The notes: generated from the letters alone by a model not told the origin. A stretch of 64,000 nucleotides of DNA from Bacteroidota bacterium (GCA_029237775.1 JAQZBR010000002.1:372001-436000), one strand, 5' to 3'; shown: positions 40,991-52,176, counted from the stretch's first letter. Translations and numbers: made by a program.

Positions 40991-42739
40991 ATGCAAGGGT
41001 ATACAGCCGAACAGCAAAAGACATTTAACGCGGAGAAACAGATTGCAATTGTACGATCAATTGTCATACTTTTCGGAACAGCTACATTTTTATTTCTTGA
41101 AAATCCTTTTATTAAACATCAACTGGCATATTGCCTGTTAGTTCTTATTTGGTTGTATGGGGCTTACATTCTTTTCTTTAAGCCTTATGAAAAATATCCT
41201 ATTTTTTTAGCCAGCTGGTTCACATATATTGGCGACTGCATATTTGCCACTATATGGATCTATGCAACCGGAGGATATTATTCACCCTATCACGTAATGT
41301 TATACACATCAATTATTGCTGTGGCTTTTCGGTTTAACTTACAAACAACTTTATTTACATCCAGCCTATACACTCTTGGCTATTTAGGTTTGCTGCTTTA
41401 TATGGGCCAGCTTAACGGCCATCTTGACAATGCTTTAGTGAGAGCCGGCTTTATCTTTATCATCGGTTACATGACCAATCTGATTACAAAGGAAACTTTG
41501 GCGCAGACAGAACAAAAGATCGAAATGCAAATGCTGGCAGAAGAAGCCAAAACGGCTAATGAAATGCTTGTTGAAAGTCAAAAACAGCTGGCTGAGATGA
41601 ATCAGACGCTTCAGTTACAAAATAACATTTTCAAGCATGCAGAAGAGAACTCCTCAATCGGCAGCTTTTCCTGGCACCTGCACAGCCAGGAAATCCATTA
41701 TTCCGATAATCTTTTCAGAATCTTAGGATACGAACCGGATGAATTTACACCTTCGCTTATAAAGTTTGCAAGCTTTATTCATCCTGATGATAAGCAAAAA
41801 TTAAATCAGAGAATTGAAACCCACTCCAACGGGGAGGCTATGGCTCCAAACATTTATCGTGTATTTAATAAAACCGGTCAGCTAAGGTATTTACGATCAA
41901 CAAGTAAATACATCGATCGTGATAAAGAACGTATGATGATTGGTACATTACAAGACATCACTGAAGACGTGCTTTTACATCAAGAATTGAAAAGTAAAAA
42001 TTCTGAACTTGAGATGGCCAATCATCATCTGGCATCTTTTAATTATATCGCCAGCCATGATCTGCAGGAGCCTGTCAGGAAAATACAGGTATTTAAAAAT
42101 CTCATACTTGAAAAAGATCAGAAAAATTTAACAGAATTCACAAAAAAATATCTTGAAAGAATTGCTGTGTCTGCCGACCGCATGCAAGCACTTATTCAAT
42201 CATTTCTTAATTATTCCCGGATAGGGAACACAGAAGTCGTTTTTCAGGAGACAGATCTGAATCAGCTGGTCAATAATGTAAAACAAAATCTGCATGATAT
42301 AATTGCTGAAAAGAATGCCGTTATCGAATGTGATCCGTTACCTGTTATACCTGTTGAACCTGTGCAGTTCCATCAGCTGTTTATCAATCTGATCAGTAAT
42401 GCGATTAAATACAGCCGAGCCGGAATTGATCCTGACATTCGTATCACTGCCGGTAAACTTTCAGGTAAGGAAATTAACGAACCGGATGTTAACGCTTCAA
42501 TAAATTATTGGAAATTCAGTATCAGGGATAATGGAATTGGTTTCGATACGCAGTATGCTGATAAGATCTTCGAAGTATTTCAAAGGCTTCATACCCGCGA
42601 TGAATACGGGGGCAGTGGTATCGGACTCGCGATCTGCAAAAAGGTGGTTCTGAGCCATAAGGGTTTTATCAACGTGAATAGTAAACCGGGAGAAGGTTCG
42701 ACATTCAATATTTACATCCCTGATCTTTCAGATAAATAA
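40991..42739 (+). CDS. Membrane PAS-domain sensor histidine kinase
   Basis: 582 residues. It has about five N-terminal membrane helices (20-165), a coiled-coil linker, a PAS domain (about 215-325), the phosphoacceptor region with His356 (IASHDLQEPVRK) and a HATPase domain with N box NLISNAIKYS, G1 DNGIGFD and G2 GGSGIGLAICKK. It should autophosphorylate and pass phosphate to a response regulator, which is not adjacent. The signal is unknown. It ends just before a bidirectional terminator. Confidence 0.88.
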   Translation: MQGYTAEQQKTFNAEKQIAIVRSIVILFGTATFLFLENPFIKHQLAYCLLVLIWLYGAYILFFKPYEKYPIFLASWFTYIGDCIFATIWIYATGGYYSPYHVMLYTSIIAVAFRFNLQTTLFTSSLYTLGYLGLLLYMGQLNGHLDNALVRAGFIFIIGYMTNLITKETLAQTEQKIEMQMLAEEAKTANEMLVESQKQLAEMNQTLQLQNNIFKHAEENSSIGSFSWHLHSQEIHYSDNLFRILGYEPDEFTPSLIKFASFIHPDDKQKLNQRIETHSNGEAMAPNIYRVFNKTGQLRYLRSTSKYIDRDKERMMIGTLQDITEDVLLHQELKSKNSELEMANHHLASFNYIASHDLQEPVRKIQVFKNLILEKDQKNLTEFTKKYLERIAVSADRMQALIQSFLNYSRIGNTEVVFQETDLNQLVNNVKQNLHDIIAEKNAVIECDPLPVIPVEPVQFHQLFINLISNAIKYSRAGIDPDIRITAGKLSGKEINEPDVNASINYWKFSIRDNGIGFDTQYADKIFEVFQRLHTRDEYGGSGIGLAICKKVVLSHKGFINVNSKPGEGSTFNIYIPDLSDK

Positions 42740-42741
42740 AA

Positions 42742-42770
42742 AAAGCCTGAATTTCCACTCAGGCTTTCTT
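42742..42770. terminator. Bidirectional terminator between the sensor kinase and dapA
   Basis: AAAGCCTGA (42742-42750) and TCAGGCTTT (42759-42767) form a perfect 9-bp stem with an 8-nt loop, with A-rich and T-rich flanks. It serves both convergent genes. Confidence 0.85.
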
Positions 42771-42789
42771 AAAATCTCCGCTTTGTATT

Positions 42790-43677
42790 TTATTTATATC
42801 GTTTGACTAACTCAGTAAGTGCATTCTGGGTTGCCTGATTGACATTTACAAGTGGTAAGCGCACTTGGGATGAACAAATCTTCATCATTTCAAGAACTGC
42901 TTTTATGCCGGCAGGATTTCCATCAGCAAACAATTGCTCTATAATATCCGTAAGCTTATAATGAAGCTTCTGTGCTTCCTTAACTTTTCCTGCAAGGATC
43001 TGACGGGTCATCTCAGAAAAATCTTTTGGAAAGGCATTTGCCACCACTGAAATCACGCCATCTGCACCGCATGCGATCATCGGTAATGTAAGAGCGTCAT
43101 CACCGGAAATAACAAGAAAATCTTTAGGCTTGTTCTTTATGATCTTCATGCATTGCTCCAGATTTCCGGAAGCTTCCTTAATGGCAATTATATTTTTAAA
43201 ATCTTCCGCAAGCTTCACTGTCGTGTCAGCAGTCATATTAGAAGATGTTCTGCCCGGAACATTATAAAGAATGATCGGCAAAGGAGATGCTTCAGAAAGC
43301 GCTTTATAATGCTGGTAGATCCCCCTCTGATTTGGTTTGTTATAGTACGGAGAAACAGAAAGCAATGCATCAATACCATTGAAACTGTCTTTTTTTAAAG
43401 AGTTTACAAGCTCTAGTGTATTATTACCTCCGAGACCCAGCACAATAGGAACACGCTTATTTACGGCTTCAACCACGTGTGAAACAACAGACTGCTTTTC
43501 CTCTTTTGTCAAAGTAACCGACTCACCGGTAGTTCCCATAACAACAACGTACTCTACCCCACCTTTGATTATAAAATTGACAAGTTTTTCCAGCCCTTTA
43601 AAATCAACGTTTCCATCTTTTGTAAATGGTGTAACAATTGCTACACCTGTCCCTTTGAATTTATTTTTCTTGCTCAT
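42790..43677 (-). CDS. dapA: 4-hydroxy-tetrahydrodipicolinate synthase
   Basis: 295 residues. It condenses pyruvate and aspartate semialdehyde in lysine/diaminopimelate synthesis. Motifs: GTTGE (48-52), LYNVPGRT with Tyr138 and the Schiff-base Lys167 (IAIKEASG). Its normal size and residues suggest a functional enzyme. It is monocistronic here, facing the sensor kinase. It supplies peptidoglycan cross-link precursors. Confidence 0.93.
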   Translation of the reverse strand: MSKKNKFKGTGVAIVTPFTKDGNVDFKGLEKLVNFIIKGGVEYVVVMGTTGESVTLTKEEKQSVVSHVVEAVNKRVPIVLGLGGNNTLELVNSLKKDSFNGIDALLSVSPYYNKPNQRGIYQHYKALSEASPLPIILYNVPGRTSSNMTADTTVKLAEDFKNIIAIKEASGNLEQCMKIIKNKPKDFLVISGDDALTLPMIACGADGVISVVANAFPKDFSEMTRQILAGKVKEAQKLHYKLTDIIEQLFADGNPAGIKAVLEMMKICSSQVRLPLVNVNQATQNALTELVKRYK

Positions 43678-43757
43678 GATCTTTTTTTATCATGGTAAAG
43701 ATATATGGAATTTTAAACCATGTTGAATGATTTAAGTTTTTTATTGTGAATTAAATT

Positions 43758-43784
43758 AAAAAGTCCGGAGCTTATCCCGGACCT
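43758..43784 (-). terminator. Terminator after the 1304-residue protein gene
   Basis: On the minus strand GTCCGG and CCGGAC form a stem around an 8-nt loop, followed by TTTTT. It lies 11 bp after the stop of the giant gene. Confidence 0.75.
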
Positions 43785-43794
43785 TATGGTATAA

Positions 43795-46700
43795 TTAAAA
43801 ACTATCTACATCTATCGGCCTTAGTACACCGAACCACTTCAATGTTTTTTCTCCAATACCTTCTGCTTTCACATGTATGATGTACATTCCGCTGGAAACA
43901 GGAATCCGCGCATCGTTCTTCAGATCCCAGTCGATTGAGGTGATACTGCTATCATCTTTTTCAATTTTTCGTACCAAAGAACCGTTGAGGCTATAAATGC
44001 TTACCGTACATTTTACCGGAACGTTTGTGATCTTAACAAGATTCTCCAACGCAGATTTTTCATATTCTGAATAAGCGTAATAAGGATTAGGGACTATATT
44101 GATGAGATCAAGCGCATCTTTAGCAGCTGCATTATCATTTTTAACGGTGTGCAGATCTGCTGTACTGAAAGTGTACATCGGAAAATTATGATTTTCCTGA
44201 GCCGAGGAAGTATCTGCAGAAGCAGTGTTGGCAGCTGTTCCCCATCTGCCAGAATAGGATGGCGCGTAAGGTTTAGCAACTCTGATTCTTACACGGACAT
44301 CTGTTTCATATAACTTATGGTTTGCTGCAAGCATAGGAATATTCACCCACATTGCACTGTTGAATACAGCGTTCTTCTTCAGCTTATAGCTTGCGGCTGT
44401 CCCTTGTTGTGATGCATTCAGCATTTTGTAAATGGCTGATCCTTTATCATATCTCGGAACATCTTTCAATTCGTTAGGCAATAGCAGGTCAGTGGCCGAC
44501 CATCTTGCATCACCATTGTGTGCAAAAACATAAATATAATGCTTGCCTCCAAAAACCGGATCGCCATTAGAAGTGTACATAGTGGATGTCGGATCCCATC
44601 GCATATTATTTCCATGATCAGATGCAAACCAGGAATCTTCCCCAAAAGCCATATTCAGCCTTTCACCGGTTTCAAGATTTATTGCATATCCGGGAAACCA
44701 ACCCATTCCTTCTGGAAAATCATTGTTATCCGAATTGATTATCGTGTTTCCATCCTTATCTACAGAAGGATGCTTTCTCAGATCAAGCTTATTGGCTTTA
44801 CCCTCCGCGAGTTCCGACTGCTCCTGCATTTCAAGAACCGGACAACGGGTCCATTTAGTTCTGTCATTAGTGATAACAACATCCACGCTTGTCAGAAAGG
44901 AAAGGCTGTCTTGAAGAACATTAATTACTCCACCATTTACAGCGGGCCCGCAAATACTTTGCAGCGAAGCATCTGAATAAGCACATAAAGCATAAGGCGC
45001 CCAGGTACCATTAATTATCTTTTCAAATTTTCCCTGAGGATCAAGAAAGGCAGGACCGGTTGACGTGTTTTTAAACCGGTCGTCAAAAGCAATTGAACCT
45101 GTTGTGGCGTGCACACTTCCTGCACGAATCCAGTTCGAAGGTGTTTCTCCTTCTTCATCAGGTATAGCAGTGAGCCATTGTTTTGATGGATCAGAAAAGA
45201 TCATAGTGGCTTCGATAAGGCCAGCTGTTTCCAATGTTAACCCTCCTACATTTTCTGCCTGTTTTATGCTGATTGAAAGTCCCCACTGAGGGATCAGCTG
45301 TTCATTCAAAACCGAGATCGAACGCTCCGAAGTGAAAGTTTGTCCATTTGTGTTAGAGGTAATCTTCCAGTTTGAATTGGCAGATGCACCACTGAATTTA
45401 ATAGTATACTCATCAGAAGGCACATTTAAGGGGTCGATCACTTTAACATTAACAGGCCCTTTGCCGGGAATGTATTTTACTTTGATTGCACGCGAGCTAT
45501 TACTTTCCATGATTTCTTTTTCCGATTCAGCCGAAATATCCAGAACCTGTCCTCCATTCCCTTGCCCTTCTACACGTGTGATTGCAGGGCTCGCGCCAAA
45601 CTGTGCGTTTTGAATAGTTCCCATTTGTTCAGGAGAAGGTATATGCGGTATCGCAGAATACACTTTAATATTTTTTCTACCTGATAAATAAGGAGTATTG
45701 GAGTTTGTACTGATATATGGATTCGGAGATAGTTCGCCCGGATTGAAAGCATATGCTATAACCATATAATAATATTGCTTGTGATTGATTAGCGTATTTG
45801 CTCCGGGAGCAAACATATCCTTGGTAATACTGAAGGAATGAAATATACCTGTATTGGCGCCATTCACTTCCTCAACAGGAACCCAGGCGCTTAACTGCGG
45901 ATCATTCACATAATTAATGATCTGACCTGCTGCGTTCCTGACATCACATTGCATGACCAATCTGGCACGGTCAATATTGTGAAGATCATTTGCACTTACC
46001 GTTGCATCTTTTAACTGAAACACCTGGTAACCTTCAAATTTATAAAGTGTATCAGCACCTGAAGAAATATACGGATCACGTTCCTGATATTCTTCGTTAA
46101 TATTATTCGATGACAAAGATTGAGTAAGTGAAAAAACCAATTGATTGTTAAGCTCCTGTATCGCCATGTCTGGAGCGGTAGGGCCGTCAAGCAACTTGAA
46201 ACAATTTTTAAATAAAGCCTGAGCCTTTGTATCTGCAGCTTTTAAAAGTGCGAGGGATGCAAGGTTGCCACCTTGTGTAGCTCTCGCCCACACAACACCT
46301 GTAGTTACATAATTTACTGCACCCGGCTTTAAAGTGAACGGTCCTGACGACTGAAGAAATCTCCTGTCGCCAACCGGATTGTTTACCGAGTATTCATCCC
46401 AGGGGTTTTGAATATCTCCATCAGTACCAAAACCTGCCGGATCGGAATTTCCCGGAAACATATAGTCACAAACCGGCCCGCCCGACATGTGGCCGGTACC
46501 TCCATATGTAAAAGGCGATCCGTCCTGCCAAAGCCCTTTCAGATAACCATAAAATTCTGTTGCCGTATTAGGATCACCTTGTCCCGAGGATGCACCGTTG
46601 GTGTAATAAACGAATTTTGACATTCCCAGACGTTCGTTATCTACAACATTATCGCCATACCCAAGACCGTTTGCAGAACTGTCTGCAGGGTCTGCTAAAA

Positions 46701-47709
46701 AGTTTTTATCTGCGAACGGCCCTTCAAAAAAATCTATCCCTACAGCCGGAGGATTTGATCCATATGCTAATTCACCGCTTGCTACGCCATCATCCACCAG
46801 GTCGCCATTGTAACAATATCCCAAACCACGCGCAACATCACATCCAACATAATCATCAATTGAACCTCCGAGATCAGCATCTGCCCAAACTCCGAAGTAT
46901 GTTTGTTTCAACTCAAATGAAGATTTATTAATGATCTTGTATTTATAAAATGTCATGTTATTTATTTCATCATTCGTGCTGAATGCAAATGCCTGTGCCT
47001 GGATTTCTAATCCTATACCCTCGCCTCCTGTTTCAGAGTGCGTATTCCCTTTATCATTGAAGATCCACCATAATGTCTTGTCTCCTTTCAACTGTGCAGA
47101 ACATCCGCGATTACCGGTAAGATCAAAATCAGGGTAATCTCCACCCTGAGGATTGTAATCACCGCTGCCATCCGCATCATAGTATGGAGCCAGTGGTTGC
47201 CCGTCATTCGAGATTGTTGGCCAGTTTAGAATGTTAGTAGTTGCAATTCCTGTTGCATGAAAAGTTTCAACTTCTTGTCGGGTTATCACGAAATGTTTAT
47301 CCCATTGAAGACAAGTTGATGCATCCACAGATGCAGAGCTGTTAAGCGGCCCGGGCCAGAAATCATTTCCCTGCTGCCTGTAGGTCATTCCTGCCACTTT
47401 AAGATTATTACCTCCGTCTATACCACCAATCCACAACGATCCGGCATAGAGCGAATTTCTTCCACTGCCTTTCGGAATCTCGTATTGGCCACGCAAAAGG
47501 TCCCACCACATATCACCACCGGTCAGAAGTGTTGTGCGAACATTATTGATATCAAGATCCGTTCGTGCAGTAGCAGGCGAGCAACCTGCCATAACTGACC
47601 TTGAACTATTGTCTTCGGAAGGAGATCTGAGATTTTTGATTTTTCCCGCCTGCACTTGTGTTGCAAAACTGACTGCTGCAGCCAATGCAATGAACATTTT
47701 TGATTTCAT
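43795..47709 (-). CDS. Giant exported protein with a C-terminal T9SS-like domain
   Basis: 1304 residues with a signal peptide (to about 21). The body has Gly/Asp/Asn-rich segments such as DADGSGDYNPQGGDYPDFDLTG that suggest calcium binding, and many aromatic beta strands. The end has a VPNPYYAYSEYE start and GMYIIHVKAEGIGEKTLKWFGVLRPIDVDSF, a T9SS type-A-like sorting domain followed by a short extra tail. It is likely cell-surface. Only the C-terminal domain is recognised; the function is unknown. Confidence 0.7.
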   Translation of the reverse strand: MKSKMFIALAAAVSFATQVQAGKIKNLRSPSEDNSSRSVMAGCSPATARTDLDINNVRTTLLTGGDMWWDLLRGQYEIPKGSGRNSLYAGSLWIGGIDGGNNLKVAGMTYRQQGNDFWPGPLNSSASVDASTCLQWDKHFVITRQEVETFHATGIATTNILNWPTISNDGQPLAPYYDADGSGDYNPQGGDYPDFDLTGNRGCSAQLKGDKTLWWIFNDKGNTHSETGGEGIGLEIQAQAFAFSTNDEINNMTFYKYKIINKSSFELKQTYFGVWADADLGGSIDDYVGCDVARGLGYCYNGDLVDDGVASGELAYGSNPPAVGIDFFEGPFADKNFLADPADSSANGLGYGDNVVDNERLGMSKFVYYTNGASSGQGDPNTATEFYGYLKGLWQDGSPFTYGGTGHMSGGPVCDYMFPGNSDPAGFGTDGDIQNPWDEYSVNNPVGDRRFLQSSGPFTLKPGAVNYVTTGVVWARATQGGNLASLALLKAADTKAQALFKNCFKLLDGPTAPDMAIQELNNQLVFSLTQSLSSNNINEEYQERDPYISSGADTLYKFEGYQVFQLKDATVSANDLHNIDRARLVMQCDVRNAAGQIINYVNDPQLSAWVPVEEVNGANTGIFHSFSITKDMFAPGANTLINHKQYYYMVIAYAFNPGELSPNPYISTNSNTPYLSGRKNIKVYSAIPHIPSPEQMGTIQNAQFGASPAITRVEGQGNGGQVLDISAESEKEIMESNSSRAIKVKYIPGKGPVNVKVIDPLNVPSDEYTIKFSGASANSNWKITSNTNGQTFTSERSISVLNEQLIPQWGLSISIKQAENVGGLTLETAGLIEATMIFSDPSKQWLTAIPDEEGETPSNWIRAGSVHATTGSIAFDDRFKNTSTGPAFLDPQGKFEKIINGTWAPYALCAYSDASLQSICGPAVNGGVINVLQDSLSFLTSVDVVITNDRTKWTRCPVLEMQEQSELAEGKANKLDLRKHPSVDKDGNTIINSDNNDFPEGMGWFPGYAINLETGERLNMAFGEDSWFASDHGNNMRWDPTSTMYTSNGDPVFGGKHYIYVFAHNGDARWSATDLLLPNELKDVPRYDKGSAIYKMLNASQQGTAASYKLKKNAVFNSAMWVNIPMLAANHKLYETDVRVRIRVAKPYAPSYSGRWGTAANTASADTSSAQENHNFPMYTFSTADLHTVKNDNAAAKDALDLINIVPNPYYAYSEYEKSALENLVKITNVPVKCTVSIYSLNGSLVRKIEKDDSSITSIDWDLKNDARIPVSSGMYIIHVKAEGIGEKTLKWFGVLRPIDVDSF

Positions 47710-48013
47710 AACCTTTGTTTTTAGGATAAAACAAATGGCATCGGGGAAATTGTTTAAGCAAGTATACGCCCGTTTAACAGGTAATGTTTACCAAATTTTC
47801 TCAGTTCTATACCAGTCTTCAGAAACGATTCAGTCTACTAAAACGCCTTAAAACTCACGATAATTAAGCAACTCCAGCGCATTCATGCATTGGCTAAATT
47901 ATACACGTCAAGAGGCTGAAACTTCATATAGTTTTACCACCGTTAAAACCTTCGGACAACCGTTTATTTAAAATTGATCATGGAAAAGAGATTAACCATT
48001 ATCTTTATCTGGT
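47710..48013. other. 304-bp intergenic region between divergent genes
   Basis: This lies between the giant T9SS protein gene (minus) and the DUF5916 gene (plus). It is AT-rich. A weak TATCTTTA (48000-48007, one mismatch to TAnnTTTG) lies 6 bp before the DUF5916 ATG. No small gene, repeat or RNA structure could be supported. Confidence 0.5.
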
Positions 48014-50479
48014 ATGAAAAAGCTTACATTCTTCATAATGTTTCTTGCGCTGCAGCAATTACAAGCACAGAAAGATTCGCTGATTGCAAGGAAAGATTAT
48101 GAGATAACACGCGCTACAAAAACTCCAAGAATTGATGGAATTCTTGATGATGCAACGTGGGAGAATGCAAATGTTCTTGGAAACTTCAGTCAGAATTATC
48201 CGAGAGAAAAGGCTCCGGTTTCTCAAAAAACTGAAGTGAAACTGGTTTATGACAACACTGCAATTTACATAGCTGCCAAGCTATTCGATACAGCACCCGA
48301 CAGTATCAGAAGGCAATTAGGGAACAGGGATGATAATCTGAATGCGGATATTTTCAGAATCGTTTTCGATACTTACAACACTCAGCAGGACGCATTTGAT
48401 TTCTCAGTAACTGCCTCCGGAGTTCAACTTGATTCAAAATTTTCTGACGGACAATATAACGCAGTATGGGAAAGTGCAGTTAAAATAAATGAGGATGCAT
48501 GGATCGTTGAAATAAAAATACCTTATTCAGCCTTAAGATTTCCAAGTGCCGAGAAACAGATCTGGGGATTGCAGGTCACCAGAAACATTGCACGAAATAA
48601 TGAATTCGATCAGTGGGCATTAACTCCACGAACCGCATCTAATGGATTATTTTACTGGGGCCTCCTTAAGGGACTGAATAATGTAAAGGAGCCGGTTCGC
48701 CTTTCTTTAACTCCATACATCACTGCTTACACTTCGCACTATCCATCAAACACTGCAGGTGAAAGTAATTTCACAAGCAATGTAACCGGAGGGTTGGATC
48801 TTAAATATGGGATCAACGAAAGCTTTACGGTTGACGTTAGCTTACTACCCGATTTTTCACAAGTGCAAAGTGATAATGTGGTTAAGAACCTAAGTGCCTT
48901 TGAAGTACAATATAACGAACAGCGTCCATTTTTTCAGGAAGGCACCGACTTGTTTCAGAAAGGCGGACTTTTTTATTCCCGTAGGATTGGCAGAAGGCCT
49001 GGAGGTTATTACAAAGCCTACAATCTCACGAATCCCGAAAGCAAAGAAGTTATAATTAAAAATCCGGATCAGGCGAAACTCTTAAATGCAACAAAAATTT
49101 CAGGGAGGACAATCAATGGTCTGGGTGTTGGAGTTCTGAATGCAGTTCTTGACAATACCTATGCTATCGCTTCCGATTCTCTTGGACATGAACGAAAAAT
49201 CCTCACGGAGCCGTTTTCCAATTATAACATCGTGGTATTTGAACAGCAAATGAAAAACAGTTCAAATGCTTATATAATTAATACTAACGTAAATCGTCAG
49301 AAAGGATATAATAATTCCAACGTTACAGGTTTGGGTGGACGACTGAACAACAAGAAGAATACGTATGGACTGAATGGAGATCTGGCGCTCACTAATGTAT
49401 TGACACCTGATACAGCATCCAACAGATATTCCGATCTGTTTGGTTACTCTTATAATGCAGCTTTCAGCAAAACAAGCGGTAAATTTCAATTCACGCTTTA
49501 CAGGAATGCGGTTAATCCTACTTTCCAAAACAATGATTTTGGTTACAACCAGGAAGTTAATTATATCAATAATGGAATGAATGTTTCATTCATACAGGCA
49601 AAGCCTTTTGGAAAATTTTTAAATGCATCTGTAAACATAAGTGCATCTCAAATGGAAAACTTTTCTACTCACAGACTGGGTGGTGTTTTCACTGGAGTGA
49701 ATATGAATGCGACTTTAGCTTCCTTTAACAGTATATATTTTGGTTTTGATGGAAAGGTAACTGAACAAATTGATTATTATGAACCACGTGTTCCGGGAAG
49801 GATTATGATTCGCCCGCGCGGTTTCTCCTTTTTCGGAGGAGGTTCAACCGATGGAAGAAAGAAGTTAAGCGCTGACATTAATTTCTGGGCTGGCTCAACC
49901 GGATTGATTTCACCAACAATAGGCTACAATCCTTATTATGGTCTTTCTCTGGCGCCACGCATGCGCTTTTCAGATAAGTTTTCATTATATCTGAATTCAA
50001 GCTATTCAAGAGACCTCGGTGATCGCGGTTTTGTAAACATTGACGAGAATAATGATGTGATCATTGGGGTTAGGTATTTGACAAACGCTACCAATACAAT
50101 TGAAGGACGATATCTTTTCAGAAACAATCTTTCACTTGGCCTCAGGGTAAGACATTACTGGGCCCGGGGTGACTATAAAAGCTTTTGCACGCTTTCAGAA
50201 GAGGGGCGATTACAGGATAACTTAAGCTATAACAACAATCACGATTTCAATTTTAATGCGTTTAATGTCGATATGGTTTTTCAATGGCAATTTGCTCCCG
50301 GAAGCTCATTGAATCTTGTTTGGAAGAATTCTATCGCGAGAGAAGAAGATCATGTTATTAACAGTTTTTCCAATAATCTGAGTAACACTTTTGAAACAAA
50401 ACAATTGAACACCGTTTCACTTAAAGTGTTGTATTATTTCGATTATCTTTACCTGAGAAAAAAACGCTCGGAGAAATGA
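48014..50479 (+). CDS. DUF5916 exported protein with CBM9-like N-terminal domain and beta-barrel
   Basis: 821 residues: signal peptide (to about 18), a carbohydrate-binding family-9-like domain (about 30-215: [56 protein letters not shown]) and a long C-terminal barrel-like region ([42 protein letters not shown]). This matches DUF5916 proteins of Bacteroidota. It may be an outer-membrane protein that binds sugars; the evidence is only fold similarity. The stop overlaps the start of lolD (ATGA). Confidence 0.75.
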   Translation: MKKLTFFIMFLALQQLQAQKDSLIARKDYEITRATKTPRIDGILDDATWENANVLGNFSQNYPREKAPVSQKTEVKLVYDNTAIYIAAKLFDTAPDSIRRQLGNRDDNLNADIFRIVFDTYNTQQDAFDFSVTASGVQLDSKFSDGQYNAVWESAVKINEDAWIVEIKIPYSALRFPSAEKQIWGLQVTRNIARNNEFDQWALTPRTASNGLFYWGLLKGLNNVKEPVRLSLTPYITAYTSHYPSNTAGESNFTSNVTGGLDLKYGINESFTVDVSLLPDFSQVQSDNVVKNLSAFEVQYNEQRPFFQEGTDLFQKGGLFYSRRIGRRPGGYYKAYNLTNPESKEVIIKNPDQAKLLNATKISGRTINGLGVGVLNAVLDNTYAIASDSLGHERKILTEPFSNYNIVVFEQQMKNSSNAYIINTNVNRQKGYNNSNVTGLGGRLNNKKNTYGLNGDLALTNVLTPDTASNRYSDLFGYSYNAAFSKTSGKFQFTLYRNAVNPTFQNNDFGYNQEVNYINNGMNVSFIQAKPFGKFLNASVNISASQMENFSTHRLGGVFTGVNMNATLASFNSIYFGFDGKVTEQIDYYEPRVPGRIMIRPRGFSFFGGGSTDGRKKLSADINFWAGSTGLISPTIGYNPYYGLSLAPRMRFSDKFSLYLNSSYSRDLGDRGFVNIDENNDVIIGVRYLTNATNTIEGRYLFRNNLSLGLRVRHYWARGDYKSFCTLSEEGRLQDNLSYNNNHDFNFNAFNVDMVFQWQFAPGSSLNLVWKNSIAREEDHVINSFSNNLSNTFETKQLNTVSLKVLYYFDYLYLRKKRSEK

Positions 50480-51129
50480 TGATCAAAGCATCTGGCATTC
50501 AAAAATCGTACGGAGCACTTCAGGTGCTGAAAGGTGTCACTATCGAAATAAAAAAAGGCGAGGTGATCTCCATCGTAGGTGCATCCGGTGCAGGAAAAAC
50601 CACTTTGCTTCACATTCTCGGCACGCTCGACAGGGCTAATACCGGTGACCTTGCGATCAACGGCACAAGCATATCATCTTTGAATGACAAAAAACTAGCG
50701 GAATTCAGAAACAAGAACATCGGTTTTGTTTTTCAGTTTCACCATCTGCTTCCGGAATTCACTGCGCTTGAAAATATTTGTATTCCGGCTTTTATTAACG
50801 GAACGTCAAAAGTAGTTGCCGAAAAAAAAGCACTCGAACTTCTTTCATTTTTAGGATTATCAGAACGTGCCGGACACAAACCGAGCGAACTCTCGGGAGG
50901 CGAACAACAAAGAGTTGCTGTAGCGAGAGCTCTGATAAATAATCCGGCTGTTGTGCTTGCAGATGAACCCTCGGGTAATCTGGATTCATCAACAGCCAAA
51001 GAACTTCATCAATTGTTTTTCACGTTGAGGGAGAAATTCGATCAAACTTTTGTAATTGTAACTCACAACGAGGAGCTTGCAAATATGGCTGACAGGAAAT
51101 TAGTAATGAGAGACGGAAATATTATTTAA
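50476..51129 (+). CDS. lolD: Lipoprotein-releasing ABC transporter ATPase LolD
   Basis: 217 residues, normal size. It powers lipoprotein release from the inner membrane with LolC/E. Walker [10 protein letters not shown] (35-43), LSGGEQQR (139-146), Walker B AVVLADEP (158-165) and the H-loop VTHNE. It starts within the end of the DUF5916 gene (4-bp overlap). Its membrane partner was not recognised in the window. The end is 1 bp from arsC on the other strand. Confidence 0.85.
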   Translation: MMIKASGIQKSYGALQVLKGVTIEIKKGEVISIVGASGAGKTTLLHILGTLDRANTGDLAINGTSISSLNDKKLAEFRNKNIGFVFQFHHLLPEFTALENICIPAFINGTSKVVAEKKALELLSFLGLSERAGHKPSELSGGEQQRVAVARALINNPAVVLADEPSGNLDSSTAKELHQLFFTLREKFDQTFVIVTHNEELANMADRKLVMRDGNII

Positions 51130-51130
51130 T

Positions 51131-51532
51131 TTAAATTTTGGAATTTGAAATCCTTTCAATCAATTCTTTAACCCTTCTCTCTATTTCATCACGCACTTTA
51201 TTAAACTCAAATGGTTCCATATTTTTTGGATCATCCAGTTTCCAGTCTTCACGATGATCAGCTTTAATAAATGGACATTCATCACCACATCCCATTGTGA
51301 TCGCATAGTCATATCTTATCATTGGAATTTCATCCAGCGATTTAGAATGATGCGAAGTGAGATCATAATTTAACTCCTTCATAGCCGCAATCGCCTTCGG
51401 ATTTATTTTTCCCGAAGGGCGCGAGCCAGAGCTGTACGCATTAGTGATATAAGATCCGTGGATCTTAGCAAATGCTTCTGCCATCTGGCTCCTGTTTGAA
51501 TTCTCGACACAGACAAAAAGAATATTTTTCAT
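51131..51532 (-). CDS. arsC: Arsenate reductase, low-molecular-weight-phosphatase type
   Basis: 133 residues. It reduces arsenate to arsenite in the cytoplasm. The P-loop CVENSNRS has Cys8 and Arg14; further cysteines Cys82 and Cys86 (TMGCGDECP) and DDP at 100-102 complete the thiol relay. The spacing between the second pair is four residues, not seven as in the S. aureus enzyme, so the thiol partner may differ. It is the last gene of the ars operon and overlaps aqpS by 4 bp. Confidence 0.9.
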   Translation of the reverse strand: MKNILFVCVENSNRSQMAEAFAKIHGSYITNAYSSGSRPSGKINPKAIAAMKELNYDLTSHHSKSLDEIPMIRYDYAITMGCGDECPFIKADHREDWKLDDPKNMEPFEFNKVRDEIERRVKELIERISNSKI

Positions 51533-52167
51533 TTTTCCAGAGGCTTTAATAAATTGAACATTACTACTCCTGCAACAGCACCGGCAATTGGACCTGTAAG
51601 ATAGATCCAGAGTTCAGATGTATTTGAATTCATCACTGCAGGTGCAAAAGAACGTATAGGATTCATAGAACCTCCACAATAAGGGCCACCTATAAAAATC
51701 CCAAGCGCTACATAAGCTCCGATCAACCAAGGTTCGTATTTTAATTTATATCTAGCTCCAATCAGGATGACCACCATCAGAAAGAACGTGAGAACAAATT
51801 CCATTGTAAATGCCCACTTGCCGTCAATTGTTGGCAAGGTTTCCCCCAATGTAGGACTTTGAGAGAAAATCATTCTCAGCAAATAGCTGGCGCTTAGTGC
51901 ACCTGCCGCCTGAGCTAATATATAAGGCAAAATGTCTTTTTTAAAGAACTTGCCCCCGGCTGCAAGTGACAATGTTACAGCGGGATTCATGTGAGCTCCG
52001 CTCCATTTGCCAAGAGTGATGATCATTAATGATACAACAAGTCCTGTGATTATAGAGATGCCCGCGAGAGTCACTTCCCCTCCGGTAACATGATCTAAAA
52101 TAACAGAACCTGTTCCGATGAACACCAAGAAGAAGGTTGAAATAAATTCGCCTAAAGTTTTTTTCAT
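51529..52167 (-). CDS. aqpS: Aquaglyceroporin-type channel in the arsenic operon
   Basis: 212 residues, six transmembrane helices. The first pore motif is MNPAVT, the second GGSMNPIRSF, where the usual NPA is NPI with the selectivity Arg kept. In Sinorhizobium an AqpS channel passes arsenite downhill after ArsC reduction. With arsR, DUF6428 and arsC next to it and no ArsB or Acr3 in view, the same route is likely here. It is upstream of arsC with a 4-bp overlap. Confidence 0.82.
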   Translation of the reverse strand: MKKTLGEFISTFFLVFIGTGSVILDHVTGGEVTLAGISIITGLVVSLMIITLGKWSGAHMNPAVTLSLAAGGKFFKKDILPYILAQAAGALSASYLLRMIFSQSPTLGETLPTIDGKWAFTMEFVLTFFLMVVILIGARYKLKYEPWLIGAYVALGIFIGGPYCGGSMNPIRSFAPAVMNSNTSELWIYLTGPIAGAVAGVVMFNLLKPLEK

Positions 52168-52176
52168 ATAAGTTTT

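Noticed and set aside
44518-44976. 152-codon frame opposite the giant T9SS protein
   Set aside because: It overlaps well-supported coding sequence and has no recognisable features.
47534-47851. 105-codon plus-strand frame crossing the start of the giant T9SS gene
   Set aside because: It is mostly antisense to the signal-peptide region and has no promoter or conserved motif.
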